Shown here one piece after another: positions 52,460 to 60,724 of a stretch of DNA of 64,000 nucleotides. Position numbers and translations under genes: made by a program. The notes below the pieces were generated by a model that had not been told where the DNA came from, searched no databases, and was given only the letters and a program-made list of their open reading frames with translations. The stretch is from Roseomonas populi (GTDB lineage: Bacteria; Pseudomonadota; Alphaproteobacteria; Acetobacterales; Acetobacteraceae): contig NZ_JANJOU010000008.1 of assembly GCF_024594815.1 (NCBI RefSeq), positions 124,001 through 188,000 on the forward strand, given 5' to 3'. Numbering within the stretch: the first letter of the stretch is position 1; every line of letters starts with the position of its first letter.

Positions 52460-54144
52460 CACTTCACGCTCCCGGCGGCACCGGCGGGCGGGCCGGCGAA
52501 GCTCTCGGCGAAGGGGCCGATGGAGGTCATGTCCACCTCCAGCACGCAGGGGCCGTCCTTCGCCAGGGCGCGGTCCAGCGCGGCCTCGAAGCGATCGATC
52601 TCCAGAACCTTCTCGTGCGGCAGGCGGATGGATTGGCAGAGCAGGCCGAAATCCGGGGTCAGCAGGTCCGCGTAGTGGCGACGGCCGCCATACTGCGCGT
52701 CCTGGATGTTGCGGATCACGCCGTAGCCGCCGTCGTTCATCAGGATGAAAACGACGTTGGCGCCCATATCGGCCGCCGTCGCCAGTTCCCCGATCATCAG
52801 CATGGCGCCGCCATCGCCCACCAGGGCGACGGTCTTCGCCTCGGACGCCATGGAGGCCCCGATGGCCATGGCGATGCCCTGGCCGATGCCGCCGCCCAGC
52901 GCGTGCACGCCCAGATGCGGCGCGGCGAGGTGGACGTAGCGGTTGCCGAAGGTGGAATTGGAAAGGGTGACGTCCCGCACGAAGGGGTGGCGCCCGGCGG
53001 GCACGCGGGCCAGCAGTGCGTCCGCCACCACCTGGTAGGGGCCGAGGGCGGAGCGAAGCGCGCCTTCGGACTGGGCGCGGGCGATGGCGACGTCATGCAG
53101 GAAGGTGGCGTCGGTGGCCAGTGTCTCCGGCAGGCGGGCGAGCAGGCCCTCCAGCACCAGCCGGGCGTCGCCGGCGATGAACATGTCCACGGGGTAGTTG
53201 CGCCCGGCCTGGGAGGGCTCGGCATCCACCTGCACCAGGGGGCGGGGCAGGGGCATGGCGTTGTTGCGCGTCTCGTTCCCGCGGAGGCGGGAGCCGAGGA
53301 CGATCATCAGGTCGGAGCGGTCGTAGAGCGCCTGGGCGGCGGGCGTCATGTTGAAGGCGCCCAGCGACCGGGGGTGGTCCTCCGGCACGGTGGCGCGGCC
53401 CTGGGTGCTGGTGACGGCGGCCAAGCCGCGGTTCACCAGGGCCGTGGCGGCCTCCGACGCTCCGCGGGCGCCGCCGCCGAGCCAGAGCATGGGGCGCTCC
53501 GCGCGCAGGATCATTTCCGCCAGGGCGTCGAGCTGCGCGGGGTCGGGCTGCTGGGGCGCGATGTGCAGGCTGGCCGGCAGGGCGCGGCCCGGCACCTTCA
53601 CGCGCTGCACGTCCACGGGGAACTCGATCGTCACGGGGCCGGTCGGGGCGGTGAGCGCGGCACGGGCGGCGGCTAGCAGCGTGTCCACGGCGTTCGCCGG
53701 CTCCCAAACGCGGAAATAGGCCTTGCTGATGGCCTTCAGCATGTCCGGCTGGCGCGGCACGTCGTGGATAGCGGCGCGGTCGCGGTCCATGAAGGCGCGG
53801 TCGATGGTGGTGGTGATGTGCAGCACGGGGGTGCCGGCCGTCAGCGCCTCTACCTGGCTGCCCGCCGTGTTGCCAGCGCCCGTGCCGGTGGAGGTGATGA
53901 CCACGCCGAGCCCACGAGAGACGCGCGCATGGGCATCGGCCATGTTCATGGCCCCCGCCTCACCGCGCGCGGGGACGAAGCGGATGCGGCCCTGGCGCGC
54001 GATGGCGTCAAGGATCGGCATGTTGTGGATGGAGATGACGCCGAAGGCGTGGGTGACGCCGATATCGGCGAGCGCCTTTGCGACGAGGTCGCCCACCGAC
54101 TCCTCGGTGGTCATCCGCGCGGCGGCGAGGGGGGAGTGGTCCAT
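52459..54144 (-). CDS. Thiamine-diphosphate-dependent enzyme (acetolactate synthase/decarboxylase-like)
   Basis: 561 aa. PYR domain with the cofactor-activating Glu62 in VPARGEAGAMNMADAHAR. A central domain follows. The PP domain has the Mg/ThDP motif VGDGGAMLMIGELATA...ILMNDGGYG (GDG-x-ND rather than GDG-x-NN). Related to benzoylformate decarboxylase, benzaldehyde lyase and acetolactate synthase-like proteins. In this operon a 2-oxo-acid decarboxylase or C-C lyase yielding an aldehyde for the neighbouring dehydrogenase is the best reading. 12 bp from the upstream SDR gene. Confidence 0.9.
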   Translation of the reverse strand: MDHSPLAAARMTTEESVGDLVAKALADIGVTHAFGVISIHNMPILDAIARQGRIRFVPARGEAGAMNMADAHARVSRGLGVVITSTGTGAGNTAGSQVEALTAGTPVLHITTTIDRAFMDRDRAAIHDVPRQPDMLKAISKAYFRVWEPANAVDTLLAAARAALTAPTGPVTIEFPVDVQRVKVPGRALPASLHIAPQQPDPAQLDALAEMILRAERPMLWLGGGARGASEAATALVNRGLAAVTSTQGRATVPEDHPRSLGAFNMTPAAQALYDRSDLMIVLGSRLRGNETRNNAMPLPRPLVQVDAEPSQAGRNYPVDMFIAGDARLVLEGLLARLPETLATDATFLHDVAIARAQSEGALRSALGPYQVVADALLARVPAGRHPFVRDVTLSNSTFGNRYVHLAAPHLGVHALGGGIGQGIAMAIGASMASEAKTVALVGDGGAMLMIGELATAADMGANVVFILMNDGGYGVIRNIQDAQYGGRRHYADLLTPDFGLLCQSIRLPHEKVLEIDRFEAALDRALAKDGPCVLEVDMTSIGPFAESFAGPPAGAAGSVK

Positions 54145-54156
54145 GGATCGCTCTCG

Positions 54157-54936
54157 TCAGATGTGCCGCGAGACGCCGCCGGAGACTTCCAGGCTGGCGC
54201 CGGTGACGTAGCTCGCCGCTGGCGAGCCGAGGAAGAGAATGGCGCGCGCCGGCTCCTCCGGCCGGCCGAGACGGGCCAGCGGGATGCCCTTCTTGGCGGC
54301 CAGGGCGCCGAACCAGGCCTCGCGCGTCTGGGAGCGGTCCTCCCGTGCCTCGTAGCGGCGCTGCCACTGGCCGGAGTCCACCAGGCCCAGCAGGATGGAG
54401 TTCACGCGGATCTTCGGCGCGAATTCCGTGGCCAGGGACTTCAGCAGGCTCTGCACGCCGGCGCGGGCAGCTGACGTGCAGACCATGTGGGCTTCGGGCT
54501 GCAACGCGAGGAGGGAGTTCACCCCGACGATGGCCGGGGCCTCTGCCTTCTCCAGCATCGGGCGGAAGGCGTGCAGGGTGTGGATCTGGGAGAAGAACTT
54601 CAGCTCCAGCTCCTCCCGCCACGCCGCCTCGGTGGTGTCGGTGAAGGTGGAGACGCGGCCCTGGCCGGCATTGTTCACCAGCAGGTCCAGCGCGCCGCCG
54701 CCCCATTCGGCAACGGCGGCGGCGAAGGACTGCACCTGGTCGCGCTTCAGCACGTCGCACTGCACCGCCAGCACGTCGCCGCCCAGCTCGGCGCGCGCGG
54801 CCTCCAGCCGGCCGGTGTCGCGGCCGCAGATGGCGACGCGCGCGCCCTCCTCCAGCAGAAGCCGCGCGGTGGCGAGGCCGATGCCGGAGGTGCCGCCGGT
54901 GACGACGGCAACGCGGTTGGAGTAGCCGAGATCCAT
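54157..54936 (-). CDS. SDR-family oxidoreductase
   Basis: 259 aa from the ATG at 54936, 4 bp after the VOC stop. Cofactor motif VTGGTSGIGLATARLL, NNAGQG, Ser in VGVNSLLALQPEA. The canonical Y-x3-K is replaced: the corresponding segment reads HMVCTSAARAGVQSLLKSLA, without the Tyr. This is unusual and may mean altered chemistry or a non-catalytic SDR. C-terminal YVTGASLEVSGGVSRHI. It may act on a dihydrodiol or hydroxy intermediate of the pathway. Confidence 0.85.
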   Translation of the reverse strand: MDLGYSNRVAVVTGGTSGIGLATARLLLEEGARVAICGRDTGRLEAARAELGGDVLAVQCDVLKRDQVQSFAAAVAEWGGGALDLLVNNAGQGRVSTFTDTTEAAWREELELKFFSQIHTLHAFRPMLEKAEAPAIVGVNSLLALQPEAHMVCTSAARAGVQSLLKSLATEFAPKIRVNSILLGLVDSGQWQRRYEAREDRSQTREAWFGALAAKKGIPLARLGRPEEPARAILFLGSPAASYVTGASLEVSGGVSRHI

Positions 54937-54940
54937 GGGT

Positions 54941-55870
54941 TCAGCCCGCCGTCTGCCAGCCGGCATCGGGGCGGCCGGCCATGACGGTGCGCATGGCCGG
55001 CGTGGGCGGGCCGGCGGTCATCCAGGTGTCCATCTTCTCCGGCACGTCGCGCGGCCAGACTTCCGGCTGGTGCGTGGCCTCCTCCACCTTGTGCACCTCG
55101 GAGGTGAACTCGATGACGAAGCCAGAGGGAGAGACGAAATAGGCGAAGGGATTGTTGCCCGGGCCATGGCGGCCGGGGCCCCAGGCCGGGGACTGGCCGG
55201 CCACGCGCATGCGCCCGATCCCCCGCATGAAGCTGTCGATCGAGGGCATCTCGAAGGCAACGTGGTTCACGGAGGAGTACTGGGCGCGATTAAGCGCGAT
55301 GGAGTGGTGGTCGCTGAAATCCGCATCCGTCGCGGCGCGCAGGAAGACCATCATGTCCGCGGAATAGTCGGTGATGCGGAAGCCCAGGTGCTCCTGATAC
55401 CAGCCGCTCAGCGCCTCCATGCCCGGCGTGTTCAGCACGACGTGGGAGACCTTGCGCGGCATGGCACGGCTGTCATCCGTGTCCTCGTGCCGCGCCACGT
55501 CGGCAGAGAAGCGCAGGCGGCGGCCCTCCGGGTCCAGCGCGGTGAAGCCGTAGCCACCGCCCGGGGTGGAAAGCTCGGCGGGGGCGCCGCTGACCGCGAT
55601 GCCCTCGGCCACCAGCCCGGCGTGCAGGGCGTCCACGCGGGCGCGGCTGTTCATGCCGAAGTGGATGTACTCGATGCCGAAGGTGCTGTCCTCGCGCAGG
55701 GCGTAGATCCAGTGCTCGGCGCCGGTGCCGCGGAAATAGACCGTGCCGTCATTACCCTGGGCCACCGTGCGCAGGCCCCAGCTCTTCTCGTAGAAGTCGC
55801 GGGTCGCGGTCACGCCGGGGGCGCGCATGGCGATGCCGCGCATGAAATCGACCGTCGCCTTCTCGCTCAT
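54941..55870 (-). CDS. Extradiol-type ring-cleavage dioxygenase (VOC superfamily)
   Basis: 309 aa with two glyoxalase-like modules, the plan of catechol 2,3- or 2,3-dihydroxybiphenyl 1,2-dioxygenase. The Fe(II) triad is present in the C-terminal module: His143 (KVSHVVLNTPG), His203 (SSVNHVAFEMPS) and Glu254 (SGFVIEFTSEV). The N-terminal module lacks it, as expected. It would open a catechol ring next to the hydroxyls, giving a product for the alpha/beta hydrolase in the same operon. Overlaps the IclR gene (ATGA). Confidence 0.88.
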   Translation of the reverse strand: MSEKATVDFMRGIAMRAPGVTATRDFYEKSWGLRTVAQGNDGTVYFRGTGAEHWIYALREDSTFGIEYIHFGMNSRARVDALHAGLVAEGIAVSGAPAELSTPGGGYGFTALDPEGRRLRFSADVARHEDTDDSRAMPRKVSHVVLNTPGMEALSGWYQEHLGFRITDYSADMMVFLRAATDADFSDHHSIALNRAQYSSVNHVAFEMPSIDSFMRGIGRMRVAGQSPAWGPGRHGPGNNPFAYFVSPSGFVIEFTSEVHKVEEATHQPEVWPRDVPEKMDTWMTAGPPTPAMRTVMAGRPDAGWQTAG

Positions 55871-56697
55871 ACCACCACCTTCAGTTTTGTCGGATTGGGG
55901 GAAGCTGCCGGCCCGGCCCAGCCAAGGCGGCGGGAGATCTCCTCCGCCGTCTCGCGCACGAGGGTGCCGATGCGCTCGCGCCGCGCCGGGCCTTCGAAGG
56001 CCGCGGTGTTGCCGCTGACGTTCAGCGCGGCGATGGGAGTGCCGGAGGAATCAAAAATGGCTGCGGCCACAGAACTGATGCCGGCCTCGAAGAAGCCGTC
56101 GCTCCAGGCCAGGCCTTCCTCTCGGTCCTCGTCCAGTCTGGCACGAAGCTGCTCCATCGTGACGGGTGTCTGGGCCGTGCTGGCGGACAAGGCCGCGTGG
56201 CCAAAGATCTCCTGGACCCGCGCGGGGGGCAGGTAGGCCAGGATGATGCGGCCCATATTCGCGGCGTGCGCGGGAAGGCGGCTGCCGATACGGATGTTGC
56301 TGACGTAGCGCCCGTTCTCCGGCGTGCGGCGGACGACGTAGACGATCTCGGTTCCGTCCATCACGCCAAGATGGGCGGAGAGCTCCACCTCATCGGCCAG
56401 GCGGCCGATGGCGGGGGCGGCGGTCTGCACCAGATCCTGGGAGAAGAAGGCCTGCGCCGCGACGCCGATGAGACCGAGGCCGATGCGCCAACCGCCATTG
56501 GGGGCGGGCTCGATGAAGCGCTCGGCTTCCAGCGTCGTCAGCAGGCGGAGCAGGGTGGTGCGGTTTATGCCAAGGGCGCGGGCGGTTGCGGCCATGTTGG
56601 TGACGCGGTCGCCCTCAGCGATGTGGCGTAGCAACCGCGCCGCGCGCTGCACGGGCGGGGAAAGATAGGCCGAGTCTTCGGAATCGGTATCAGGCAA
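55867..56697 (-). CDS. IclR-family regulator of the aromatic operon
   Basis: 276 aa, TTG start, overlapping the upstream hydrolase by 8 bp. Winged helix: QRAARLLRHIAEGDRVTNMAATARALGINRTTLLRLLTTLEAERFI. Effector domain: VYVVRRTPENGRYVSNIRIGSRLPAHAANMGRIILA and SSVAAAIFDSSGTPIAALNVSG. Being inside the operon it probably regulates its own expression. The paired three-half-site sequences at 58310-58332 and 58472-58494 are the obvious candidate binding sites. Confidence 0.88.
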   Translation of the reverse strand: MPDTDSEDSAYLSPPVQRAARLLRHIAEGDRVTNMAATARALGINRTTLLRLLTTLEAERFIEPAPNGGWRIGLGLIGVAAQAFFSQDLVQTAAPAIGRLADEVELSAHLGVMDGTEIVYVVRRTPENGRYVSNIRIGSRLPAHAANMGRIILAYLPPARVQEIFGHAALSASTAQTPVTMEQLRARLDEDREEGLAWSDGFFEAGISSVAAAIFDSSGTPIAALNVSGNTAAFEGPARRERIGTLVRETAEEISRRLGWAGPAASPNPTKLKVVV

Positions 56698-57496
56698 GGA
56701 TCGTCTCCCCGAGCAGGGCGGCGACCTCGGCCGGGAACTCCTGCGGCAAGGCGTGGCCTGCTGCGGGATACTCGGCCAGGCGGATGGGGTTCGGCAGGGC
56801 AGCGTGGAGGCGGCGGGCGTTGTCGGGCGGGGTCACGACATCCTCCAGCCCCGTGGCAACCAGGACGGGCATGGGCAGGCGCGCGGCATCGGCCAGCAGG
56901 TCGCCGGCGCCGAGGGCATGGACGGCCTGGGCGTAGCCGGCAGGGTCCACTGCGGCCATGGCGCGGCGGACTCCGTCCAGCACCTTCGGGCGGTTCGCCG
57001 CGTCGTGGACCAAGCGCGCGGCGCGGCGGGCGGCGAAGTCCTGCGGCCCGAGGGCGTTCAGGTCGTCGATCCGCGCCTGCACGCCGGGCGGCAGCGGGCC
57101 GGCGGTGACGCCGTAGCCGAGGGCGGGCGACATCAGCGCCAGGCGCTCCACCCGGGCGGGGTTGCGGGCCGCGAAGCGCGCGGAGAAGAGGCAGCCGAGG
57201 GAGTGGCCGGCGAGAGTGATGCGGCCCAATCCCAACGCGTCCAGCAGGCGCTCCAGCACGACGGCATAGTCGTCCGGCGTGGGAGTCCGAGGCACGACGG
57301 GAGCGGAGTTGGCGTAGCCCGGCGCGTTCCAGGCCCAGAGGGCGCGGTCCTGCGGTAGGGCGTTCATGAGCGGGAGCCAGCTCTCCGCGTTGCTACCGAT
57401 GCCGTGCAGCAGGATCAACGGCAGGGCCGGGTCCGGGCCGGGGCGATGCAGCAGGGAAAGACCGGCCGCTTCGGTCCGGGTGATCTCGGCGCTCAT
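56690..57496 (-). CDS. Alpha/beta hydrolase (meta-cleavage-product hydrolase-like)
   Basis: 268 aa from the ATG at 57496 (ATGA with the SDR). Oxyanion segment LILLHGIGSNAESW, nucleophile elbow GHSLG, acid near VATGLEDVVTPPDN and His in PAAGHALPQEFP. Size and motifs match C-C hydrolases of the BphD/MhpC kind and simple esterases. With an extradiol dioxygenase in the operon, cleavage of a ring-fission product is likely. Clearly paralogous to the protein at 60725-61603. Confidence 0.88.
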   Translation of the reverse strand: MSAEITRTEAAGLSLLHRPGPDPALPLILLHGIGSNAESWLPLMNALPQDRALWAWNAPGYANSAPVVPRTPTPDDYAVVLERLLDALGLGRITLAGHSLGCLFSARFAARNPARVERLALMSPALGYGVTAGPLPPGVQARIDDLNALGPQDFAARRAARLVHDAANRPKVLDGVRRAMAAVDPAGYAQAVHALGAGDLLADAARLPMPVLVATGLEDVVTPPDNARRLHAALPNPIRLAEYPAAGHALPQEFPAEVAALLGETILA

Positions 57497-58239
57497 GTGA
57501 AGACAAAGCCCGCATCGACAGGCAGCACCTGGCCGGTGAGGGCAAGGGCGCCGGGGGTGAGAAGGAACGTCACCGTGTCCGTGATGTCCTCCGGCATCTG
57601 CGGGCCGGGAACGGCGCGGCCGGTCTCGTAGAGGCGGTGGCGCTCCGCGGGCACGTACTCCGTCGCCTCGTTGCGCATGATCCCCGGCGCGATGCACGTG
57701 ATGCCGATGCCGCGCGGGCCCAGTTCCCGCGCCAGTGATCGCGTCATGGAGATCACGGCGCCTTTGCTGGCCGTGTAGGCGAGCAGCCGCGGCGCACCCC
57801 AGAGGGCGGTGTCGGACGCGACGTTAACGATACGCCCCGCCCCCATCAGTGGCACCATCGCGCGCGTGACCAGCCAGGTGCCGCGCACATTCACGCGCAT
57901 CACCCGGTCCCAGGTATCGATTTCAATGGCGTCGAATTCGGGGCCGCCAATGCCCGTGGCGATGGCGGCGTTGTTGACCAGCCCATCGACCCGTCCCTCA
58001 TGCGCGGCGACATCCGCGGCAAAGGCAACGATGCTTTCGGGATCCGCAAGGTCCAGCGGCACGGCACGGGTCACATGGCCGGCCGCCGCGAGCTGGGCGG
58101 CCGTCTCCGACAGCTGGTCCACAAGGATGTCGGCCAGGATCAGCCGGGCCCCGGCGGAGGCGCAAGCCAGGGCGATGGCGCGCCCCACTCCCCGCGCCGC
58201 GCCCGTGACGACCACGGTGCGGCCGGCGAGCGTCCGCAT
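57493..58239 (-). CDS. SDR-family oxidoreductase, first gene of the aromatic operon
   Basis: 248 aa from the ATG at 58239; GTG codons at 58251 and 58266 are alternatives and no start has a clear SD. Motifs: VVTGAARGVGRAIALACASAGA, NNAAIA, Ser in IVNVASDTALWG, Y-x3-K in AYTASKGAVISM, C-terminal ALTGQVLPVDAG. Asp in LILADILVD favours NAD. May dehydrogenate a cis-dihydrodiol or a hydroxylated side chain. A half-site operator cluster lies 71 bp upstream. Confidence 0.88.
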   Translation of the reverse strand: MRTLAGRTVVVTGAARGVGRAIALACASAGARLILADILVDQLSETAAQLAAAGHVTRAVPLDLADPESIVAFAADVAAHEGRVDGLVNNAAIATGIGGPEFDAIEIDTWDRVMRVNVRGTWLVTRAMVPLMGAGRIVNVASDTALWGAPRLLAYTASKGAVISMTRSLARELGPRGIGITCIAPGIMRNEATEYVPAERHRLYETGRAVPGPQMPEDITDTVTFLLTPGALALTGQVLPVDAGFVFT

Positions 58240-58309
58240 TGCGTCGCTCACCGGGCCCGTTCCCACCGGGAGCTCAGGCTGCTGTGCCCGGCCGTCCTGT
58301 CGGCAGGCC

Positions 58310-58332
58310 GTTCATATAAGAACGTAGTGTTC
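58310..58332 (-). promoter_or_regulatory. Operator A: GTTC-N6-GAAC-N5-GTTC
   Basis: Three four-base half-sites at 58310-58313, 58320-58323 and 58329-58332 with spacers ATATAA and GTAGT. Lies 71 bp upstream of the SDR start of the leftward operon and overlaps a TTATAT that could be its -10 region. It matches operator B, read on the opposite strand, at 19 of 23 positions. The three-half-site layout (palindrome plus a further repeat) recalls binding sites described for IclR proteins of aromatic pathways such as PcaU. Confidence 0.65.
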
Positions 58333-58471
58333 ATGGATGCAGCATGGCGGCGGCACCCCAGGTTGTCAAAGGCAATCTTCCCGTCGGAGAGTTGCGACAT
58401 GCCGCTACTCGGGAGCGTGAAGATTACGGCTTGACCTCCCAGCCGATCTTCTCGCACGCTGGCTTAAATCC

Positions 58472-58494
58472 GAACACAACGTTCAAATAAGAAC
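58472..58494 (+). promoter_or_regulatory. Operator B: GAAC-N5-GTTC-N6-GAAC (inverse of A)
   Basis: Half-sites at 58472-58475, 58481-58484 and 58491-58494 with spacers ACAAC and AAATAA. It is the reverse-complement arrangement of operator A and faces the rightward Bug gene (start 58632). Each divergent unit thus has its own copy in its own orientation, 139 bp apart between inner edges. The rest of 58240-58631 shows no gene. Confidence 0.65.
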
Positions 58495-58631
58495 TATTCT
58501 GCGCCGTCTCCCGGATCGTTGCACGACGTGGATGCCTGCCGCCGCTCACGGCGCGGAAGGCAGTCCCGCGGCGGGCGACGATGTCACCAAACACGCTCGA
58601 ACCTCTTGTCCGCCATATCGGAAGGCTGTTC

Positions 58632-59588
58632 ATGAAGACCCTCGGACGACGCGCTCTCACGCTCGGCTTCGCCGCCCTATCCGCCCCCGCCGTCGCGCAA
58701 CCCGCGCGGCCGATCACCCTCGTCGTTGCCTATCCACCGGGCGGCGACACGGATGCACTGGCGCGCCTTTTTGCGGACCGCCTCGCGCCTCGCCTTGGCC
58801 GGCAGGTCATCGTGGAGAACCGATCCGGAGCCAGCGGTGTTGTCGGCACCCAGTACGTCGCCCGCGTGCCGCCGGACGGGTCGATCCTTCTTTTCGCTCC
58901 CTCGACATTCCCGCTCGCGCCGCTCGTTCTGAAGCAGGGAGTCACCTACAATCCCGTCAGTGACTTCACGCCCGTCCACATGATCGCGACCAACCCGATG
59001 GTCCTGGTGGCCAGCCGGCAGAGCGGCATCCGTTCCCTGGCGGACGTTGTTTCTCAGGCGCGAGCCGGGCATCTGGTCGGCTACGGCTCACCCGGTTCCG
59101 GGTCGCCCATGCACATCTTCGCCGAGATGTTCAATCACCTCGCGAAGTTGCAGCTCGCTGAGATCTCCTACCGAGGTGTCGCCCCGGTGGTGAACGACCT
59201 GCTCTCCAATTCCATCGGGATCGGGTTGGTCACCATCGGCGCCGTGTATGATCACTTCAAGGCGGGAACGCTCGTCCCGGTCGCAGTCTCGGAAGGCGCA
59301 CGCAGTCCGGTTCTTCCCGAGGTCCCGACCTACAAGGAGTCTGGATACGACCTGGACGTGACGACATGGTGGGGATTGTTCGGTCCGCGCGGGCTGCCGA
59401 CCTCCATGGTGGAAACGTTGAACTCTCACATGAACGACGTGCTAGCGCTCCCCGACGTGCAGGAGCGGCTGGCAGCGTTCGGCGGCGTACCGGCAGGCGG
59501 GCCGCCGTCACGCCTGGCAGACGTCAATCGAACCGATTTCGAGCGCTTCGCCCGCGTGGTGCGGGACTTGAATATTCGAGTGGAGTAG
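58632..59588 (+). CDS. Bug-family solute receptor, divergent from the aromatic operon
   Basis: 318 aa from the ATG at 58632 with GGAAGG upstream. Signal peptide MKTLGRRALTLGFAALSAPAVA. Hallmarks: RPITLVVAYPPGGDTDALARLF (Tyr-Pro variant), VENRSGASGVVGTQYVAR, VGYGSPGSGSPMHIFAE and ISYRGVAPVVNDLLSNSIG. The shared operator suggests it imports the aromatic or acid substrate of the leftward operon. A strong inverted repeat follows its stop. Confidence 0.92.
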   Translation: MKTLGRRALTLGFAALSAPAVAQPARPITLVVAYPPGGDTDALARLFADRLAPRLGRQVIVENRSGASGVVGTQYVARVPPDGSILLFAPSTFPLAPLVLKQGVTYNPVSDFTPVHMIATNPMVLVASRQSGIRSLADVVSQARAGHLVGYGSPGSGSPMHIFAEMFNHLAKLQLAEISYRGVAPVVNDLLSNSIGIGLVTIGAVYDHFKAGTLVPVAVSEGARSPVLPEVPTYKESGYDLDVTTWWGLFGPRGLPTSMVETLNSHMNDVLALPDVQERLAAFGGVPAGGPPSRLADVNRTDFERFARVVRDLNIRVE

Positions 59589-59600
59589 GCATCACTCCGG

Positions 59601-59642
59601 GGCGTGTTGGCGTAGCACTGCCTGGCAGCGCGCCAACACGCC
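59601..59642 (+). terminator. Perfect 12-bp inverted repeat with inner stem
   Basis: GGCGTGTTGGCG (59601-59612) and CGCCAACACGCC (59631-59642) are exact complements, with an inner TGCC/GGCA stem in the 18-nt loop. It lies 12 bp after the Bug stop, in the convergent spacer to the next Bug gene. No T tract; likely a terminator for one or both genes. Confidence 0.65.
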
Positions 59643-59721
59643 AGGAGCGCCATGGTTTGCGGGCCGGCGGTGGAGGGGTCAGCGACCGTCCTCCTCTACG
59701 CGACAGTGCAGCGAAGGCTCG

Positions 59722-60690
59722 TCAATCCACTCGCGCGCCGGATACCCGGACCAACTCTGCTTTTAACGCAAAGTCTGCAGCCACCATCCGCGCTGAATCC
59801 GCCGGCGTCGCCGCGTGGACCGTGTAGCCGTTCGGCGTCAGGTGCCGATCTCGGATCACCGGATCCTCCAACACCACCGCCACATCGCGCTGGATGCGCT
59901 CCCGCAGCGTCTCCGGGGTTCCCGCGGGCGCGAAGATCCCGAACCAGGTGCGCGGATCGATCTCCGGATACCCAGCCTCCAGCAGGGTCGGCACGTCGGG
60001 TAACTGTGGCAGCCGCGCGGGCCGCCCCACTGCCAGCGCTCTCAACACCCCTGTCGTCAGGAACTCGCGGGAGGAGGCCACGCCGGAGAGCGTGCCCTGA
60101 ACCTCGCCCGCCACGGTCGCCAGCACCGCCGGCGTCAGCCCGCGATAGGTCACCTGGGCGATCTCCACGCCTTCGCGCGCCTTCAGGGCCTCAAACAGCA
60201 GGTGCGGCTGGCTTCCCGGACCGTAGGAGCCGTAGTTCAGCGCCCCAGGCCGCGCCCGGGCTGCCGCCACCAGCCCGGCCATGTCCTTCGCCTGGAGGGA
60301 CGGATGCACCAGCACCATCTGGTGCACGTCGAGCAGGTAGGAGACCGGCACCAGATCCTTCATCGGGTCGTGCGGCAGCTTTGCGTGCGTATGCGGGTTC
60401 GACGTGATCGATGAATCCGAGGTCATCAGCAGCACGTGCCCGTCCGGAGCCGCCTTCGCCGCCGCGTCCGTACCGGGAATCGTCGCACCTCCCGGCCGGT
60501 TATCGACCGTAACAGTCTGACCCCATTGCGGCATCAACCGCTCCGCAACAGCCCGCGCCAGGGCGTCCAGGCCCCCGCCCGGTGGATACGGCACAATGAT
60601 CCGCACTGGCTTTACCGGCCAGGGCGCCTGGGCGAGGGCGGGGCAGGACAGAAGCGGCAGGGCCAGTACGGCACGGCGGGAGAGCGTCAT
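59722..60690 (-). CDS. Bug-family solute receptor
   Basis: 322 aa. Signal peptide MTLSRRAVLALPLLSCPALAQ. Hallmarks: WPVKPVRIIVPYPPGGGLDALARAV, VDNRPGGATIPGTDAAAKA, LNYGSYGPGSQPHLLFEAL and VTYRGLTPAVLATVAGEV. It lies 34 bp after the hydrolase at 60725-61603 in the same direction, so these two are probably co-transcribed. Confidence 0.92.
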   Translation of the reverse strand: MTLSRRAVLALPLLSCPALAQAPWPVKPVRIIVPYPPGGGLDALARAVAERLMPQWGQTVTVDNRPGGATIPGTDAAAKAAPDGHVLLMTSDSSITSNPHTHAKLPHDPMKDLVPVSYLLDVHQMVLVHPSLQAKDMAGLVAAARARPGALNYGSYGPGSQPHLLFEALKAREGVEIAQVTYRGLTPAVLATVAGEVQGTLSGVASSREFLTTGVLRALAVGRPARLPQLPDVPTLLEAGYPEIDPRTWFGIFAPAGTPETLRERIQRDVAVVLEDPVIRDRHLTPNGYTVHAATPADSARMVAADFALKAELVRVSGARVD

Positions 60691-60724
60691 GTGTGAAGCC
60701 TTGCAAATCTGCGGCCGTGCCGCA

